This document shows positions 26,739-35,361 of a stretch of DNA of 55,329 bases, one piece after another. Origin of the DNA: JBMYRH01 sp049602155 (GTDB lineage: Bacteria > Myxococcota_A > UBA9042 > PHBI01 > JBMYRH01); NCBI GenBank assembly GCA_049602155.1, contig JBMYRH010000034.1:1-55329 (forward strand), given 5' to 3'. Made by a program: the position numbers and the translations under genes. Each line of letters starts with the position of its first letter. Position 1 is the stretch's first letter. Under the pieces are notes generated by a model. The model was not told the DNA's origin, searched no databases, and was given only the letters and a program-made list of their open reading frames with translations.

Positions 26739-28184
26739 TCAACACGGCTCGCCCCAGAGGTAGCCCTGGACGTAAGGTAGGCCCATGCTCGTGAGGACCT
26801 CCAGGTCTTCACGACGCTCGACACCCTCAGCGACGATCTCCGCGTCGAGCCTCCCGACAGCGGAGAGCATGCGCTGCAGGCGCTTGGCTTTTGCGGGGTT
26901 GTTTGCGACACCGTGCACGTAGTGGCGGTCGATCTTGATGATGTCTGGCTCGACGACGAGCAAGGTCTCAAGCGACGTGCGCCCGAACCCGACATCGTCC
27001 ACCCCGATGAGCACGCCATTGGAGCGCAACTCTGCCAGGGACTCCTTCAGTGAGATGGGATCGCCGATGAACTGCTGCTCGCTGATCTCGACGCAGTAGA
27101 CCTCGCCGTTGCGTTTGGGCGGGAAGATCGACATCAGCCGCTCAGGCGTCGTGGAGAGCAGGGTCGAGGGGAAGAGGTTGAAGTGCAGTCGGCCAGAGAG
27201 CTTTCGGTCGCTTGCCTCATTGAGGCAGGTCGCCGCGCACGCGAGATCGACCTTCGCCAGCATCTTCTGCTCAAGCGCGACTTGGAAGAATTCCAGTGGA
27301 GCGCTGAAAGGCCCTTTCGAGCGCCGACTCAGCATCTCGAAGCCGATGACCTCTTCGCCCCCTGCAGTGAGGATGGACTGGGCCACAGCGTGCATCCCGA
27401 GCCCATCGCGAAGGTCGTTGACCAGCGCGTCAAAGTCCGACCCAAGCCCTTGGGCTTGTTCGTCGTCAGCCGCGCCGAACACCCGGTTCTTGCCACCGAG
27501 CTTGCTCCGCATGAGCCCTGCTCGCGTTTGAGAGAGGATCTCGTCGATGCCATTGACCCCGGGAGGTAGGCACGCGACTCCGACGCTGACCGTGATGGTC
27601 ACCTCTTGAGAGCCGACTCGGATCGGAAACTGACATACTCCCATGCGCATGCGCTCTGCAGCGACCAAGGCCTCTTGCTGCCGTGTCGAGGGGAGGATCG
27701 CGAGGAATTCGTCGCCACCAATCCGCCCGGCATGATCACCGACGCGTAGCGCACTGCTCATGCGCTTCGCGATGTCCTGGAGGATGAGGTCACCGACCGC
27801 GTGGCCGAGGTGGTCGTTGATGCGCTTGAAGTCATCGCAGTCGATGAGCAGGACAGAGATTGCGGTGTTCTCTCGCTCTGCGCGCCGGGCTTCGAGCACC
27901 AGCATCTCCTCGAGGCCGCGGCGATTGAGTACGCGTGTCAGCGGATCCAGGCGCGCGAGCTGCTCAAGGCGCTGGTTTGCCTGCCGCAGGGACTCATTGA
28001 GCTTGTTGACCGCGTCGCGGGCAGCCGTGGTCTCCGCGAGCTCCTCTCCGAGCATGTTTAAGGCCAGCCCCAGCTTGTCGAGGGCGTCCCCTTCACCAGT
28101 CACTTCACAGCGCTGGTCGAATTCGTGGCGGCCAAAGGCGTACACCAGCTCTAGAAGCTGGTTACCTCGCTTTGTGGTGTTCAT
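26739..28184 (-). CDS. Cytoplasmic GGDEF-EAL cyclic-di-GMP enzyme
   Basis: 481 residues from the ATG at 28184, with GGGAGG 5 nt upstream. No membrane helix. A HAMP-like linker and coiled coil (LNESLRQANQRLEQLARLDPLT) lead into the GGDEF domain, which has the intact active site RIGGDEF (about 154-160) and an RVGD inhibitory site just before it. The EAL domain keeps Glu of EML (in place of EAL), Asn of FNLFPS, Glu of VEISE, the Asp pair of VDDVGFG, Lys of IKIDR, Glu of AEGVE and the QGY. So both synthesis and breakdown of cyclic-di-GMP look possible. The ATG overlaps the stop of the upstream STAS-like gene, so its activity may be set by that partner. Confidence 0.9.
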   Translation of the reverse strand: MNTTKRGNQLLELVYAFGRHEFDQRCEVTGEGDALDKLGLALNMLGEELAETTAARDAVNKLNESLRQANQRLEQLARLDPLTRVLNRRGLEEMLVLEARRAERENTAISVLLIDCDDFKRINDHLGHAVGDLILQDIAKRMSSALRVGDHAGRIGGDEFLAILPSTRQQEALVAAERMRMGVCQFPIRVGSQEVTITVSVGVACLPPGVNGIDEILSQTRAGLMRSKLGGKNRVFGAADDEQAQGLGSDFDALVNDLRDGLGMHAVAQSILTAGGEEVIGFEMLSRRSKGPFSAPLEFFQVALEQKMLAKVDLACAATCLNEASDRKLSGRLHFNLFPSTLLSTTPERLMSIFPPKRNGEVYCVEISEQQFIGDPISLKESLAELRSNGVLIGVDDVGFGRTSLETLLVVEPDIIKIDRHYVHGVANNPAKAKRLQRMLSAVGRLDAEIVAEGVERREDLEVLTSMGLPYVQGYLWGEPC

Positions 28185-28573
28185 TGTGTCCTCCCTTCGA
28201 ACCAAGCGCGCGCCTCGTCCTCTGTGCGGAAAAGGCGGATGGCGTTGCTGCTTGGGTTCGCGGACAGCTTCAGCCAGAAGTTACCGAGGACGTCCGCTAA
28301 GCCGTCACCGGTCACGAGGGCGGTGAAGTCGAACCGCTCCTCGGCAGCCTTCAGAAAGAGCTTCCGGGCTGAACGGGATACAGAGTGGCAGCCGGATGCG
28401 TTGACGAGCACCCGCGCTATGCCACCATCGAGAAAGCTTAGGCTCGCCGCGATGTCCTTCTCGGACGTCTCGAGCTCAAGGTGCGCACCTTCTTTTACGA
28501 CTTGAACCACCAATCCGGATGGTTCGCGCCATGTGCGACTGGTCTCAGTTTCGACGACATGAGTCGGCGTCAA
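28181..28573 (-). CDS. STAS-like (SpoIIAA/DUF7793-type) protein
   Basis: 130 residues from TTG 28573, chosen because AGGGGG lies 5 nt upstream. The frame also opens from ATG 28714, but the extra N-terminus is Cys-rich and unlike the family. The C-terminal part matches STAS-like DUF7793 proteins: 'ARVLVNASGCHSVSRSARKLF', then 'VLGNFWLKLSANPSSNAIRLF' and EDEARAWF. Such proteins resemble anti-sigma-factor antagonists and may be phospho-regulated at a Ser. The stop overlaps the GGDEF-EAL start (ATGA), so the two are probably one signalling unit controlling cyclic-di-GMP. Confidence 0.7.
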   Translation of the reverse strand: MTPTHVVETETSRTWREPSGLVVQVVKEGAHLELETSEKDIAASLSFLDGGIARVLVNASGCHSVSRSARKLFLKAAEERFDFTALVTGDGLADVLGNFWLKLSANPSSNAIRLFRTEDEARAWFEGRTQ

Positions 28574-28762
28574 GCTGTCCCCCTGTGACCCGATACACCC
28601 CAGGCTGGCACAGGCAAAACATTGCAGAGAGGGGGCATTGAGTAGACTTGCCGCGCTACCCTCGATGGTGCCCGCACAGCAGTGGCTGTACTCCGTCGAT
28701 ATAGCGCGCTTCAAGAATAGGCCTCAGGGGCAGGCTGGTCAATGATGGGGTCGTGGTTCCCC

Positions 28763-29956
28763 TCAAGGCGCACGTTCGAGGGTCAGGAGAGTCAGCTCCG
28801 AGCGTGTCCCGAGCCTGATGGGGGGGCCCCAATAGCCGGTGCCCTCGCTCACGTAGAGTTGGGTGGGGCCGATCGTGTAGAGGCCGCTTCGGTACGGCTG
28901 GTCGAGGTAGATTAAGACGGTGAGGGGGGCCATCTGGCCGCCATGGGTGTGCCCCGAGAGCTGAAGGTCCACGCCGCGAAGACTTGCTTCGCGGGCGGCC
29001 TTGGGCTGGTGCGCCAGGAGGATCGTCGTGTGCTCGGTGTCGACGCCGACGAGCGCCTCGCTAAGGTTTGGATGCCGTTGTCGGTGGAAGCGCTCACTGT
29101 CCCAATCTTCGACCCCGACGAGGTTGAGGTGCGCGCCGTTGTGTCTGAGGCATCGCGCCTCGTTCTCGAGCACCGTGATGCCACCCTCACGGATGTAATG
29201 GATCCATGGGTCCACGCCCGAGATGAGCTCATGGTTACCAGTGATGAAGTAGACCCCGAGAGGTGCGGAGAGGTCGAAGATGGGAGCGACATCATCGCCC
29301 AGCATCGCGACACTCCCGTCGACGAGATCCCCCGTGATGACGATCATATCGGGTGAGAGCGCGTTGGTCCGCGCCACGAGGTCGTCCATGAAGCGGCGCC
29401 CGACCGTCGGTCCGACGTGGATGTCACTGAGCTGGGCGATCCGAAGACCGTGCAGAGCCTCCGGGAGCTTGGTGAGGGGTACTGAGACCCGCTTCAGGGC
29501 GGGTGGTCGGAGGACGTTCGCCAGCCCCCACCCCCAACACATCAAGGTGACTGCGAGGCCAATGACGCCTGTGAGGGGAGGGAGTTCGTAGCCAATGAGC
29601 TCCGCGCCAAGCGCCGCAACAAGGTGTACGCCGCCCCAGAGGCAGAGCAGCGTCAGCGCCCCCATCCACGCACCGGAGAGCCACCCAAGCCAGCGGAACT
29701 GACGCGGGTGCAACATCGTCCCGATGGTGAAGTAGCTCAGGGTCAGTACGCTGAAGGTGAGTTCCAGCACCAGGAGTTTTCCACTGGCGGTCTCCAGGAT
29801 GCTCTGAGGCAGCATGACTGCCGCGTCCGAGAGCATCTGGGCCACGCGCGAGAAGAGGAAGAGGTGCAGTCCGTAGCTCACCACACTGACAATCGTGAGG
29901 AAGACAAGGCGCATTAAGACCGGCATGTCGTCATCCTGATGAGTCTGTGGGGGCAT
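28763..29956 (-). CDS. Membrane metallophosphoesterase (YaeI-type)
   Basis: 397 residues. The start is either ATG 29956 or ATG 29926, which has AGGA 8 nt upstream. The first ~150 residues hold about four membrane helices. The catalytic domain has the complete calcineurin-like set: Asp178/His180 in LSDIHVG, Asp210 in GDLVDG, Asn241-His242 in GNHE, His316 in LAHQP, and His336/His338 in SGHTHGGQ. This architecture matches membrane phosphodiesterases of the YaeI/YkuE type, which act on phospholipid head groups or related lipid phosphates. The exact substrate is unknown. No operon partner is apparent. Confidence 0.88.
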   Translation of the reverse strand: MPPQTHQDDDMPVLMRLVFLTIVSVVSYGLHLFLFSRVAQMLSDAAVMLPQSILETASGKLLVLELTFSVLTLSYFTIGTMLHPRQFRWLGWLSGAWMGALTLLCLWGGVHLVAALGAELIGYELPPLTGVIGLAVTLMCWGWGLANVLRPPALKRVSVPLTKLPEALHGLRIAQLSDIHVGPTVGRRFMDDLVARTNALSPDMIVITGDLVDGSVAMLGDDVAPIFDLSAPLGVYFITGNHELISGVDPWIHYIREGGITVLENEARCLRHNGAHLNLVGVEDWDSERFHRQRHPNLSEALVGVDTEHTTILLAHQPKAAREASLRGVDLQLSGHTHGGQMAPLTVLIYLDQPYRSGLYTIGPTQLYVSEGTGYWGPPIRLGTRSELTLLTLERAP

Positions 29957-30089
29957 TTACCTGCCTGAACGAACGACACCGCACCATAAAGTGTGGCGGG
30001 CAAGTGTGCTACGTTTCGTCTACTGCGTCGCCAGTTATGGTTGCCTCGTGTGAGGCAGGCTCCCCTCGCGTTCGTGGGCTGCGAGCGGC

Positions 30090-31427
30090 CTACTCGCTGG
30101 TTGTGAGCATCTCAGCGACGCGCAAGCCAGTCGCGATGGCGCCGTCGATGGTGGCGGTGGCGAGATAGTCACCACAGAGGTAGACCCGCTGGTCTCGGCT
30201 GGCTTGCGCGGCTTGGAAGTCCACTGCTGCCCGGTAACGCCCCACGCTGTGGACGGGGATGGCCTCTCTGCGGCGCGCGATATGGAACACCTCCGCCTCT
30301 TGTGGGAGCTCTGGGAAGACCGTGCGCCCGAGGTCGAGTCCATGGTCTGCGAGGGCCTCATCGGACCACGCCATGACCCGCAGGCTCTCCGGATCAGAGA
30401 GATACACGCTGACGAGCTCGGTCGGGTGTGTGGGCGGGTGCAGGCTCTTACGACGATTGAAGCCGAGCGCCGCGAGCGGGGCTCTCCCGGTGCCACAAGG
30501 GAAGATGGCGTTGAGCCCTGGGTCACGGCTCATCCGAGGCATGCGGTAGCAGATGTGGACGTTGGCGGCATAGGTCTGTGAGCCTAAGAATGCGCGTTGG
30601 TCGGGGCTCAGAGGGCCGCTCTCGCTGTCCCCGATGAGCTTGCGGGCGACTGTGGCGGTGGTCGCCAAGACGACGCGCTCGAAGGGCTCGGTGCGCTCTC
30701 CATCGGGGCTCGAGAGCGTGATGTTGACCCCGTCTGGCGAGAAGTCGAGCCCCTGAGCGGAGGTCTCAGTGTGGACCGTCAGCTCGCCAAGCAGAGCGCT
30801 ACAGATGTGATCGATCCCGCCGGTCACCGCGTAGAACTTCGCGCCCGCTGCGTGGGCGGCGAGGGCCTCTGCGAGGGCGGCGGAGACCTCTTCGCAGTCG
30901 AAGTACCAAAAGGGCTCGATGCCCGGCCTCACGAGCGTGTGATAGATCGCCTCGCTCAAGTCGGCGCGAGCCATCTCGCCGATGGAGCGATGGTCGAGGT
31001 CGACGAGGGTCTCCGGGAGCGCGATGTCATAGCGACCTCGACGCATCGAGAGGCCGGCGGTCCATTTCGCCATGCGCCACTTGTCCGCGAGGCCGATGAA
31101 GGGGAAGCGCAGGAAGGAGAGGGCGGAGCCGATGGACAGGTGCGCCAGTTCGCCGTCACGGTGCAGCCCGGTGACACGGTGCAGCTCTTTGACGCGATCT
31201 GAGAACCCTGCCGTGTCTGCCAATGAGAGCGCGCGGGGGTAGAAGTTGGTGATGAAGCCGGCGCCCGTGTCGACGTAATCGTCGCCCGCGCGGTGCGTGT
31301 AGGTGCGGCCTCCGATATGCGCGTCCCGCTCGAACACGGTCACGTCGTGGCCCGCCTCTGCCAGCGCGTAGGCCGCCGCGGCGCCCGCTGGACCGGCGCC
31401 AATCACTGCGATGCGTTGAGCTGGCAA
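30090..31427 (-). CDS. FAD-dependent amine oxidase / protoporphyrinogen-oxidase-like flavoprotein
   Basis: 445 residues. The start is TTG at 31425-31427, supported by GAGGAGG 5 nt upstream; the N-terminal beta-alpha-beta unit begins at once. The Rossmann motif is 'IAVIGAGPAGAAAAYALAEAG' then FERDAHIGGR, typical of the flavin amine oxidase superfamily (protoporphyrinogen oxidase, phytoene desaturase, MAO). The C-terminal FAD contact 'RVYLCGDYLATATIDGAI' closes the domain. There is no signal peptide or membrane helix. The substrate cannot be told from sequence. It is monocistronic, separated from its neighbours by ~100 bp or more on each side. Confidence 0.88.
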   Translation of the reverse strand: MPAQRIAVIGAGPAGAAAAYALAEAGHDVTVFERDAHIGGRTYTHRAGDDYVDTGAGFITNFYPRALSLADTAGFSDRVKELHRVTGLHRDGELAHLSIGSALSFLRFPFIGLADKWRMAKWTAGLSMRRGRYDIALPETLVDLDHRSIGEMARADLSEAIYHTLVRPGIEPFWYFDCEEVSAALAEALAAHAAGAKFYAVTGGIDHICSALLGELTVHTETSAQGLDFSPDGVNITLSSPDGERTEPFERVVLATTATVARKLIGDSESGPLSPDQRAFLGSQTYAANVHICYRMPRMSRDPGLNAIFPCGTGRAPLAALGFNRRKSLHPPTHPTELVSVYLSDPESLRVMAWSDEALADHGLDLGRTVFPELPQEAEVFHIARRREAIPVHSVGRYRAAVDFQAAQASRDQRVYLCGDYLATATIDGAIATGLRVAEMLTTSE

Positions 31428-31530
31428 AGGGGCCTCCTCGGGCGCCGTGCGAGCCTGAAGGGGCTCATGAGGGCGCTAAGATAGCACTAAGCGAGGCGGG
31501 GCCCCATCGAGGTCCTGCCCGCGCTCTGAC

Positions 31531-33090
31531 TTAAAGCGCGCTGCACTCCTGCACGACCGTCAGGTTGTCGACACGGTGCCAGTTCGTCGCCCAGCCTGTG
31601 GAGCCGCTGAAGCCGATGTAGCCCCCGCGGAAGCTCAGGCCGGGGATGTCTCCGTTGATGAGGTTGACGCCGTCCAAGTTCACGTTGACGTTGGTGCCCG
31701 CGACGGCGATCTCAATCGTGTGCCATTGAGAGTCCTCAAGGATCAGGCCGTCGGCGACTAGGACGTGGTTGGATGGGTCGCCGTTGAGGGTGATCGCGAT
31801 GTGATTCGTCGCTGGATCGTCGTAGTTGCCGTTGTACCAGGTGTCGATCTCGACATGGAACGCCTCGATCTCCATCGGGCCGCACGCGGCTGAAGCGCCA
31901 TAGCCAAGGCAGCCACCGTTGTTGGCGGTGTCGATAAAGGTCTCTAGGTCCGTGACGTTGTCGACGTCGATGACCGTCATCGCGAAGCCATCGGCGCCGC
32001 CGTTGATCCCGTCGCCTGTGTAGAAGTCGAAGAGGATGGTCGTGTCTGACGCGCTCAAGGTCTCGCTGACCTTGTAGATGGAGCCGCCGCCGGAGCCGAG
32101 GCCTGTCAGCTCGAGCCACCCGCCTCCGTCCCAGTAAGCGTTTCCGTAGAGCTTCCAACCTGACGCCTCGATGTCGGCGTCGAAGTCATCAGGTGTCATG
32201 ACGGCACAGATCTTGAGGGTCACGGTGGCCTCTGCGGCTTGCGGCAGCGTAGGGGTTTCGATGGTCAGCGTGACGACGTGCGGACCGGGGCTCAGCGTCG
32301 AGGTCACGAACTCCACCACGCCCTCAGGGGTGACGGTCCCCGCGCCCATCGGCCCGTCGGCGCTGCTCGTGAGGGTCCAGGTGAGGGTGTCTAGGGCGGC
32401 ATCTCCCGCGACGACCATCGCTAAGAATGTGATCGGTAAGCCCTCGTCGAACGACGCCATGGCCGCCGGTGCATTGAAGCCGACGACTGGAGGGAGCTCT
32501 GGCTGAGGCTCAGGCTCAGGTTCCGGCGTGATGTCTGCGTCGTCGCTCGAGGCTGCGTCGTCGCTCAAGGATACGTCGTCGCTCAAGGATACGTCGTCGC
32601 CCAAGGATGCGTCGTCGCCCAAGGCTGCGTCGTCGCTGGTGAGCACGTCTTCGGTAGCCTCATCGACCGCGTCGGTCGGAACGTTGGCGTCTTCGGAGGC
32701 CGAGCCGTCTGCCGTCGCGATGTCCTCGATGCTGTCACTTTCAGCTGTTTGTCCGTCGTCCACTGCGGCATCAGAGGTCTCTGTGTCTTGGAGACTGGGG
32801 CCGGTGTCTTCGAGGGCGTCTGTCACGGCCGTCGCGTCGCTCGTGGCCTCATCGGTATCTGCCTCAAGCTCGGTAGCGTCTTCGCCGAGTGGCTCTGGGG
32901 CGGCGTCCTCTATGGGGGGGGGCGTCGTGGTGTCGGTCGTGGCCTCCTCGCTGGGGGTTGTCTCTCCCGACGTCGTCCCTTCGGAGTCGTCAGCCCCTGA
33001 GGACGCGGCGTCTGAGCAGGCTGGCTGGCAAAGTAGCGCCAAGATGAGCAGTTGGAAGGCGAAGTGCACGCCGGTGTGTGGTGTTGTCAT
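31531..33090 (-). CDS. Lipoprotein-like L-type lectin domain protein
   Basis: 519 residues. The N-terminal signal (FAFQLLILALL) ends in QPAC, an atypical lipobox, so lipidation is uncertain. An acidic linker follows with an 18-bp repeat array (about 32536-32636). A beta-rich stretch comes next, with 'VGFNAPAAMASFDEGLPITF' typical of an Ig-like fold. The C-terminus is a legume-lectin-type (L-type) domain: 'GDGINGGADGFAMTVIDVD', 'HVEIDTWYNGNYDDP' and a final 'GGYIGFSGSTG' strand. The ADGFA motif and Asp/Asn-rich loops correspond to calcium- and sugar-binding parts of the family. It is probably a surface lectin binding mannose- or galactose-type glycans. No ribosome binding site is visible; a candidate -10 sits 6 nt upstream. 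Confidence 0.8.
   Translation of the reverse strand: MTTPHTGVHFAFQLLILALLCQPACSDAASSGADDSEGTTSGETTPSEEATTDTTTPPPIEDAAPEPLGEDATELEADTDEATSDATAVTDALEDTGPSLQDTETSDAAVDDGQTAESDSIEDIATADGSASEDANVPTDAVDEATEDVLTSDDAALGDDASLGDDVSLSDDVSLSDDAASSDDADITPEPEPEPQPELPPVVGFNAPAAMASFDEGLPITFLAMVVAGDAALDTLTWTLTSSADGPMGAGTVTPEGVVEFVTSTLSPGPHVVTLTIETPTLPQAAEATVTLKICAVMTPDDFDADIEASGWKLYGNAYWDGGGWLELTGLGSGGGSIYKVSETLSASDTTILFDFYTGDGINGGADGFAMTVIDVDNVTDLETFIDTANNGGCLGYGASAACGPMEIEAFHVEIDTWYNGNYDDPATNHIAITLNGDPSNHVLVADGLILEDSQWHTIEIAVAGTNVNVNLDGVNLINGDIPGLSFRGGYIGFSGSTGWATNWHRVDNLTVVQECSAL
32536..32625 (-). repeat. 18-bp tandem repeat in the lectin linker
   Basis: Five 18-bp units, the first starting TGCGTCGTCGCTCGAGGC on the + strand, with a decayed sixth beyond 32625. 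They encode acidic Ser/Asp/Asp hexapeptides (SLGDDV, SLSDDA). Confidence 0.75.
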
Positions 33091-33096
33091 GAAATC

Positions 33097-33102
33097 AGCA
33101 TA
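33097..33102 (-). promoter_or_regulatory. Candidate -10 element for a leaderless lectin transcript
   Basis: On the minus strand TATGCT lies exactly 6 nt before the ATG (33090), and no ribosome binding site is present. The same spacing appears at 8802 and 19775. Confidence 0.35.
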
Positions 33103-33156
33103 GCCCTAATCGGGCCTTCGAGGCACGCTCCGACTGAGAGCGCGCTCCCCTCACTG

Positions 33157-34002
33157 TCATCCTGGGGCCTGACGCTTGCGCGCAATCGCCATGACGGAGG
33201 TCCCCAGGGGGAGGGGGAGCTGACTTAACCAAGGGCGCTCTGTCGCGAGCACGCCGAGCATGACGCGGTTGAGCACGGGACCACCCTGGGCTTCGGCGAG
33301 CTGTGTGATGTCGTCTGCGGGGCCAGGTGGCGCCACGAAGTTCCGGACCGCTCGTAGCCCCTTCACGGCCGAGGCCGCGAAGAAGAGCGGGAGGAAGAAG
33401 TAGGTGGCGCGCTCGACCTCGAAGCCGGTGCGTTCAAGCAAGGCGCTCAGGTTCGCGCGTGTGTATCGGCGCTTGTGTTTCTCGATGTCATCCCAAGGCG
33501 ACCACAAGAACTGAAACGCGGGGACTGTGAGCATCAAGAGCCCGTCATTGGGCAGCGCTGCGTGGACGTTCTGCAGCACCACCTCGTCGTCCGGGAGGTG
33601 CTCCAAGACATCGAACATCAAGATGCCGTCGTAGCCGCTTAGGGGGATTGGCTGCGTGACGTCGACGCGCATGAAGCGGCGCTCGCTCACCCGATCTCCG
33701 AGTTGCTCCTCAGCGCGCTGCGCCGCGATCTCAAGCGCAGAGCCAAAGACATCGCCGTAGTCGACGTGGAGCCCCCCGGCGTTGAGGTGGGTCGCGACCG
33801 TCCCGATGCCGCACCCAAGCTCAACGAGCCGCGCGCTCTCAGGGAGCGAGAGTGAGCGGAGGGTCTGCAAGAGGACACGCCGGCGATGGACATGCCAATA
33901 CTGCGTCGCCTCGATCTCCGAGCGCAGGGCGAACTCCTCGCCATCGAAGTAGTCGTCCCCGCAGCTCTCGGGGGCTTCGACCAAGTCGTCGTAGGTGTGC
34001 AT
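33157..34002 (-). CDS. Class I SAM-dependent methyltransferase
   Basis: 281 residues from the ATG at 34002, with GGAG 4-5 nt upstream. The SAM-binding motif I is VELGCGIGTVA, preceded by 'RVLLQTLRSLSLPES' and followed by 'LHVDYGDVFG'. The post-II region has 'YDGILMFDVLEHLPDDEV', as in Methyltransf_11/Ubie-type enzymes, and 'HKRRYTRANLSALLERTGF' is typical of lipid/glycan-associated methyltransferases. It has no signal peptide but a hydrophobic stretch near 'YFFLPLFFAASAVKGL' that may touch the membrane. It is divergent from the sugar-transferase gene, so a role in surface-glycan assembly is plausible. Confidence 0.85.
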   Translation of the reverse strand: MHTYDDLVEAPESCGDDYFDGEEFALRSEIEATQYWHVHRRRVLLQTLRSLSLPESARLVELGCGIGTVATHLNAGGLHVDYGDVFGSALEIAAQRAEEQLGDRVSERRFMRVDVTQPIPLSGYDGILMFDVLEHLPDDEVVLQNVHAALPNDGLLMLTVPAFQFLWSPWDDIEKHKRRYTRANLSALLERTGFEVERATYFFLPLFFAASAVKGLRAVRNFVAPPGPADDITQLAEAQGGPVLNRVMLGVLATERPWLSQLPLPLGTSVMAIARKRQAPG

Positions 34003-34138
34003 GGTGCTCCGGCAAGTGCAGACGCCCCAGAGTGTCCCCCGGGCATGGCCCCTGCGCCAAGTATTCGCCGAGGCGCAGAGGTCAGACGATGGGTTTCATG
34101 GCGTTGAAGGGGCGGACGAAGTACAACCGAAGGCAGCC

Positions 34139-34843
34139 ATGACTGTTGACTCCACATCTCCGCCTGATGATGGCGCCGCTTGGTGGCGTGATCGGACACC
34201 CTGGCGCCTCAAGCGGGCGTTCGACGTTGTCGCGAGCGCCTCTGGGCTGGTGGTCCTCTCGCCCGTGCTCTTGGGGGCTGGCTTGGCGATCCGAGCGACG
34301 ATGGGGGGGCCTGTGCTCTTCCGGCAGGAGCGCCCTGGGTTCCGAGGTCGTCCGTTTACGATGTCTAAGTTCAGGACGATGCGCTCGCCGAAAGAGGGTG
34401 AGGTCTGGTTTCGCTCTGACGGAGACCGCGTCACGGGCCTGGGGCGGTTTCTTCGCCGGACTAGTATTGATGAGTTGCCGGAGCTGTGGAACGTCCTCAA
34501 GGGGGAGATGAGCCTCGTGGGCCCGCGGCCGCTGCTCATGGAGTACCTGGAGAAGTACAGTGATGAGGAGATGCGTCGGCACGATGCGCCCCCCGGGATC
34601 ACGGGCTGGGCGCAGGTCAATGGGCGCCAGAATATCCAGTTCAGTGAGCGGTTCCGCTTGGACGTCTGGTACGTGGACAACTGGAGCATGGTCTTGGACT
34701 TGAAGATCCTGGTCGCCACGGTCACCGATGTCTTTCGCAGCGCGGATGTGGTCGTCGGTCAGGACGTCGATGAGGTCGACGACCTGGGCCTTTCATCGGA
34801 CAGAGAACGTGTAGACGAGAGCAGCTCAGGAGAGCCCACATGA
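34139..34843 (+). CDS. PglC/WcaJ-type undecaprenyl-phosphate sugar-phosphate transferase
   Basis: 234 residues from the ATG at 34139; the longer frame upstream is unsupported. The compact PglC-type (monotopic) layout has one membrane-inserted helix (FDVVASASGLVVLSPVLLGAG). The SKFRTM motif follows, and the catalytic pair Asp111-Glu112 is in 'SIDELPELWNVLKGEMSLVGPRPL'. 'PGITGWAQVNGRQN' closes the active-site region. The enzyme transfers a sugar-1-phosphate from a nucleotide sugar to undecaprenyl phosphate, the first step of glycan or glycoprotein assembly. Its stop overlaps the GNAT gene (ATGA), an arrangement found in modified amino-sugar pathways such as PglC/PglD. Confidence 0.9.
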   Translation: MTVDSTSPPDDGAAWWRDRTPWRLKRAFDVVASASGLVVLSPVLLGAGLAIRATMGGPVLFRQERPGFRGRPFTMSKFRTMRSPKEGEVWFRSDGDRVTGLGRFLRRTSIDELPELWNVLKGEMSLVGPRPLLMEYLEKYSDEEMRRHDAPPGITGWAQVNGRQNIQFSERFRLDVWYVDNWSMVLDLKILVATVTDVFRSADVVVGQDVDEVDDLGLSSDRERVDESSSGEPT

Positions 34844-35361
34844 ACCATCCCGTCGCCCACGTCGTGCTCCGCCGCCCCGAGGCTCGGGACGTGGATGCCC
34901 TCTATGCTCAGAAGAACGATCCCGAGGTGGCCAACCTCCTTGGGGGGTTCTCCCTTGGCTACTCACGCCGAGACATTGAGAACTGGATCGAAGCCCACCG
35001 CGCGCGGCGCGACGAGATCATCTGGGTCATCGCCGACGCGGCCACGGACGCCTGCTTAGGGCACGTCGGGATGTACAACATCGACGGCCGCATTCGCTCG
35101 GGCGAGTTCGCGATTATGATCGGCGATAAGGCCTCTTGGGGCAGCGGCCTCGGCACCGAGATCACGCGCTACGTGGTGGACTACGCCTTCGCCTCGCTCA
35201 ACCTCAACCGTGTCCACCTGACGGTCCTAGCCAACAACCCGCGAGCCATCGCCGTCTATGAGAAGCTCGGCTTTCAGCGCGAGGGCGTGATGCGGCAAGC
35301 ACAGTTTAAGCGAGGGGCCTACATCGACGTCGTCGTGATGGGGCGCCTTAAGGGCGACTAA
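34840..35361 (+). CDS. GNAT-family acetyltransferase coupled to the sugar transferase
   Basis: 173 residues starting inside the sugar-transferase stop (ATGA). RimJ/RimL-type GNAT fold: 'VVLRRPEARDVDALYAQKND', a middle 'GHVGMYNIDGRIRSGEFAIMIGD', and the acetyl-CoA loop 'GSGLGTEITRYVVDYAFASL' with the Q/RxxGxG/A-type GSGLGTE. 'NLNRVHLTVLANNPRAIAVYEKLGF' is typical. The coupling suggests it acetylates an amino sugar on the glycan that the neighbour starts, as PseH- or WecD-type enzymes do. A protein-N-acetyltransferase role cannot be excluded. Confidence 0.85.
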   Translation: MNHPVAHVVLRRPEARDVDALYAQKNDPEVANLLGGFSLGYSRRDIENWIEAHRARRDEIIWVIADAATDACLGHVGMYNIDGRIRSGEFAIMIGDKASWGSGLGTEITRYVVDYAFASLNLNRVHLTVLANNPRAIAVYEKLGFQREGVMRQAQFKRGAYIDVVVMGRLKGD

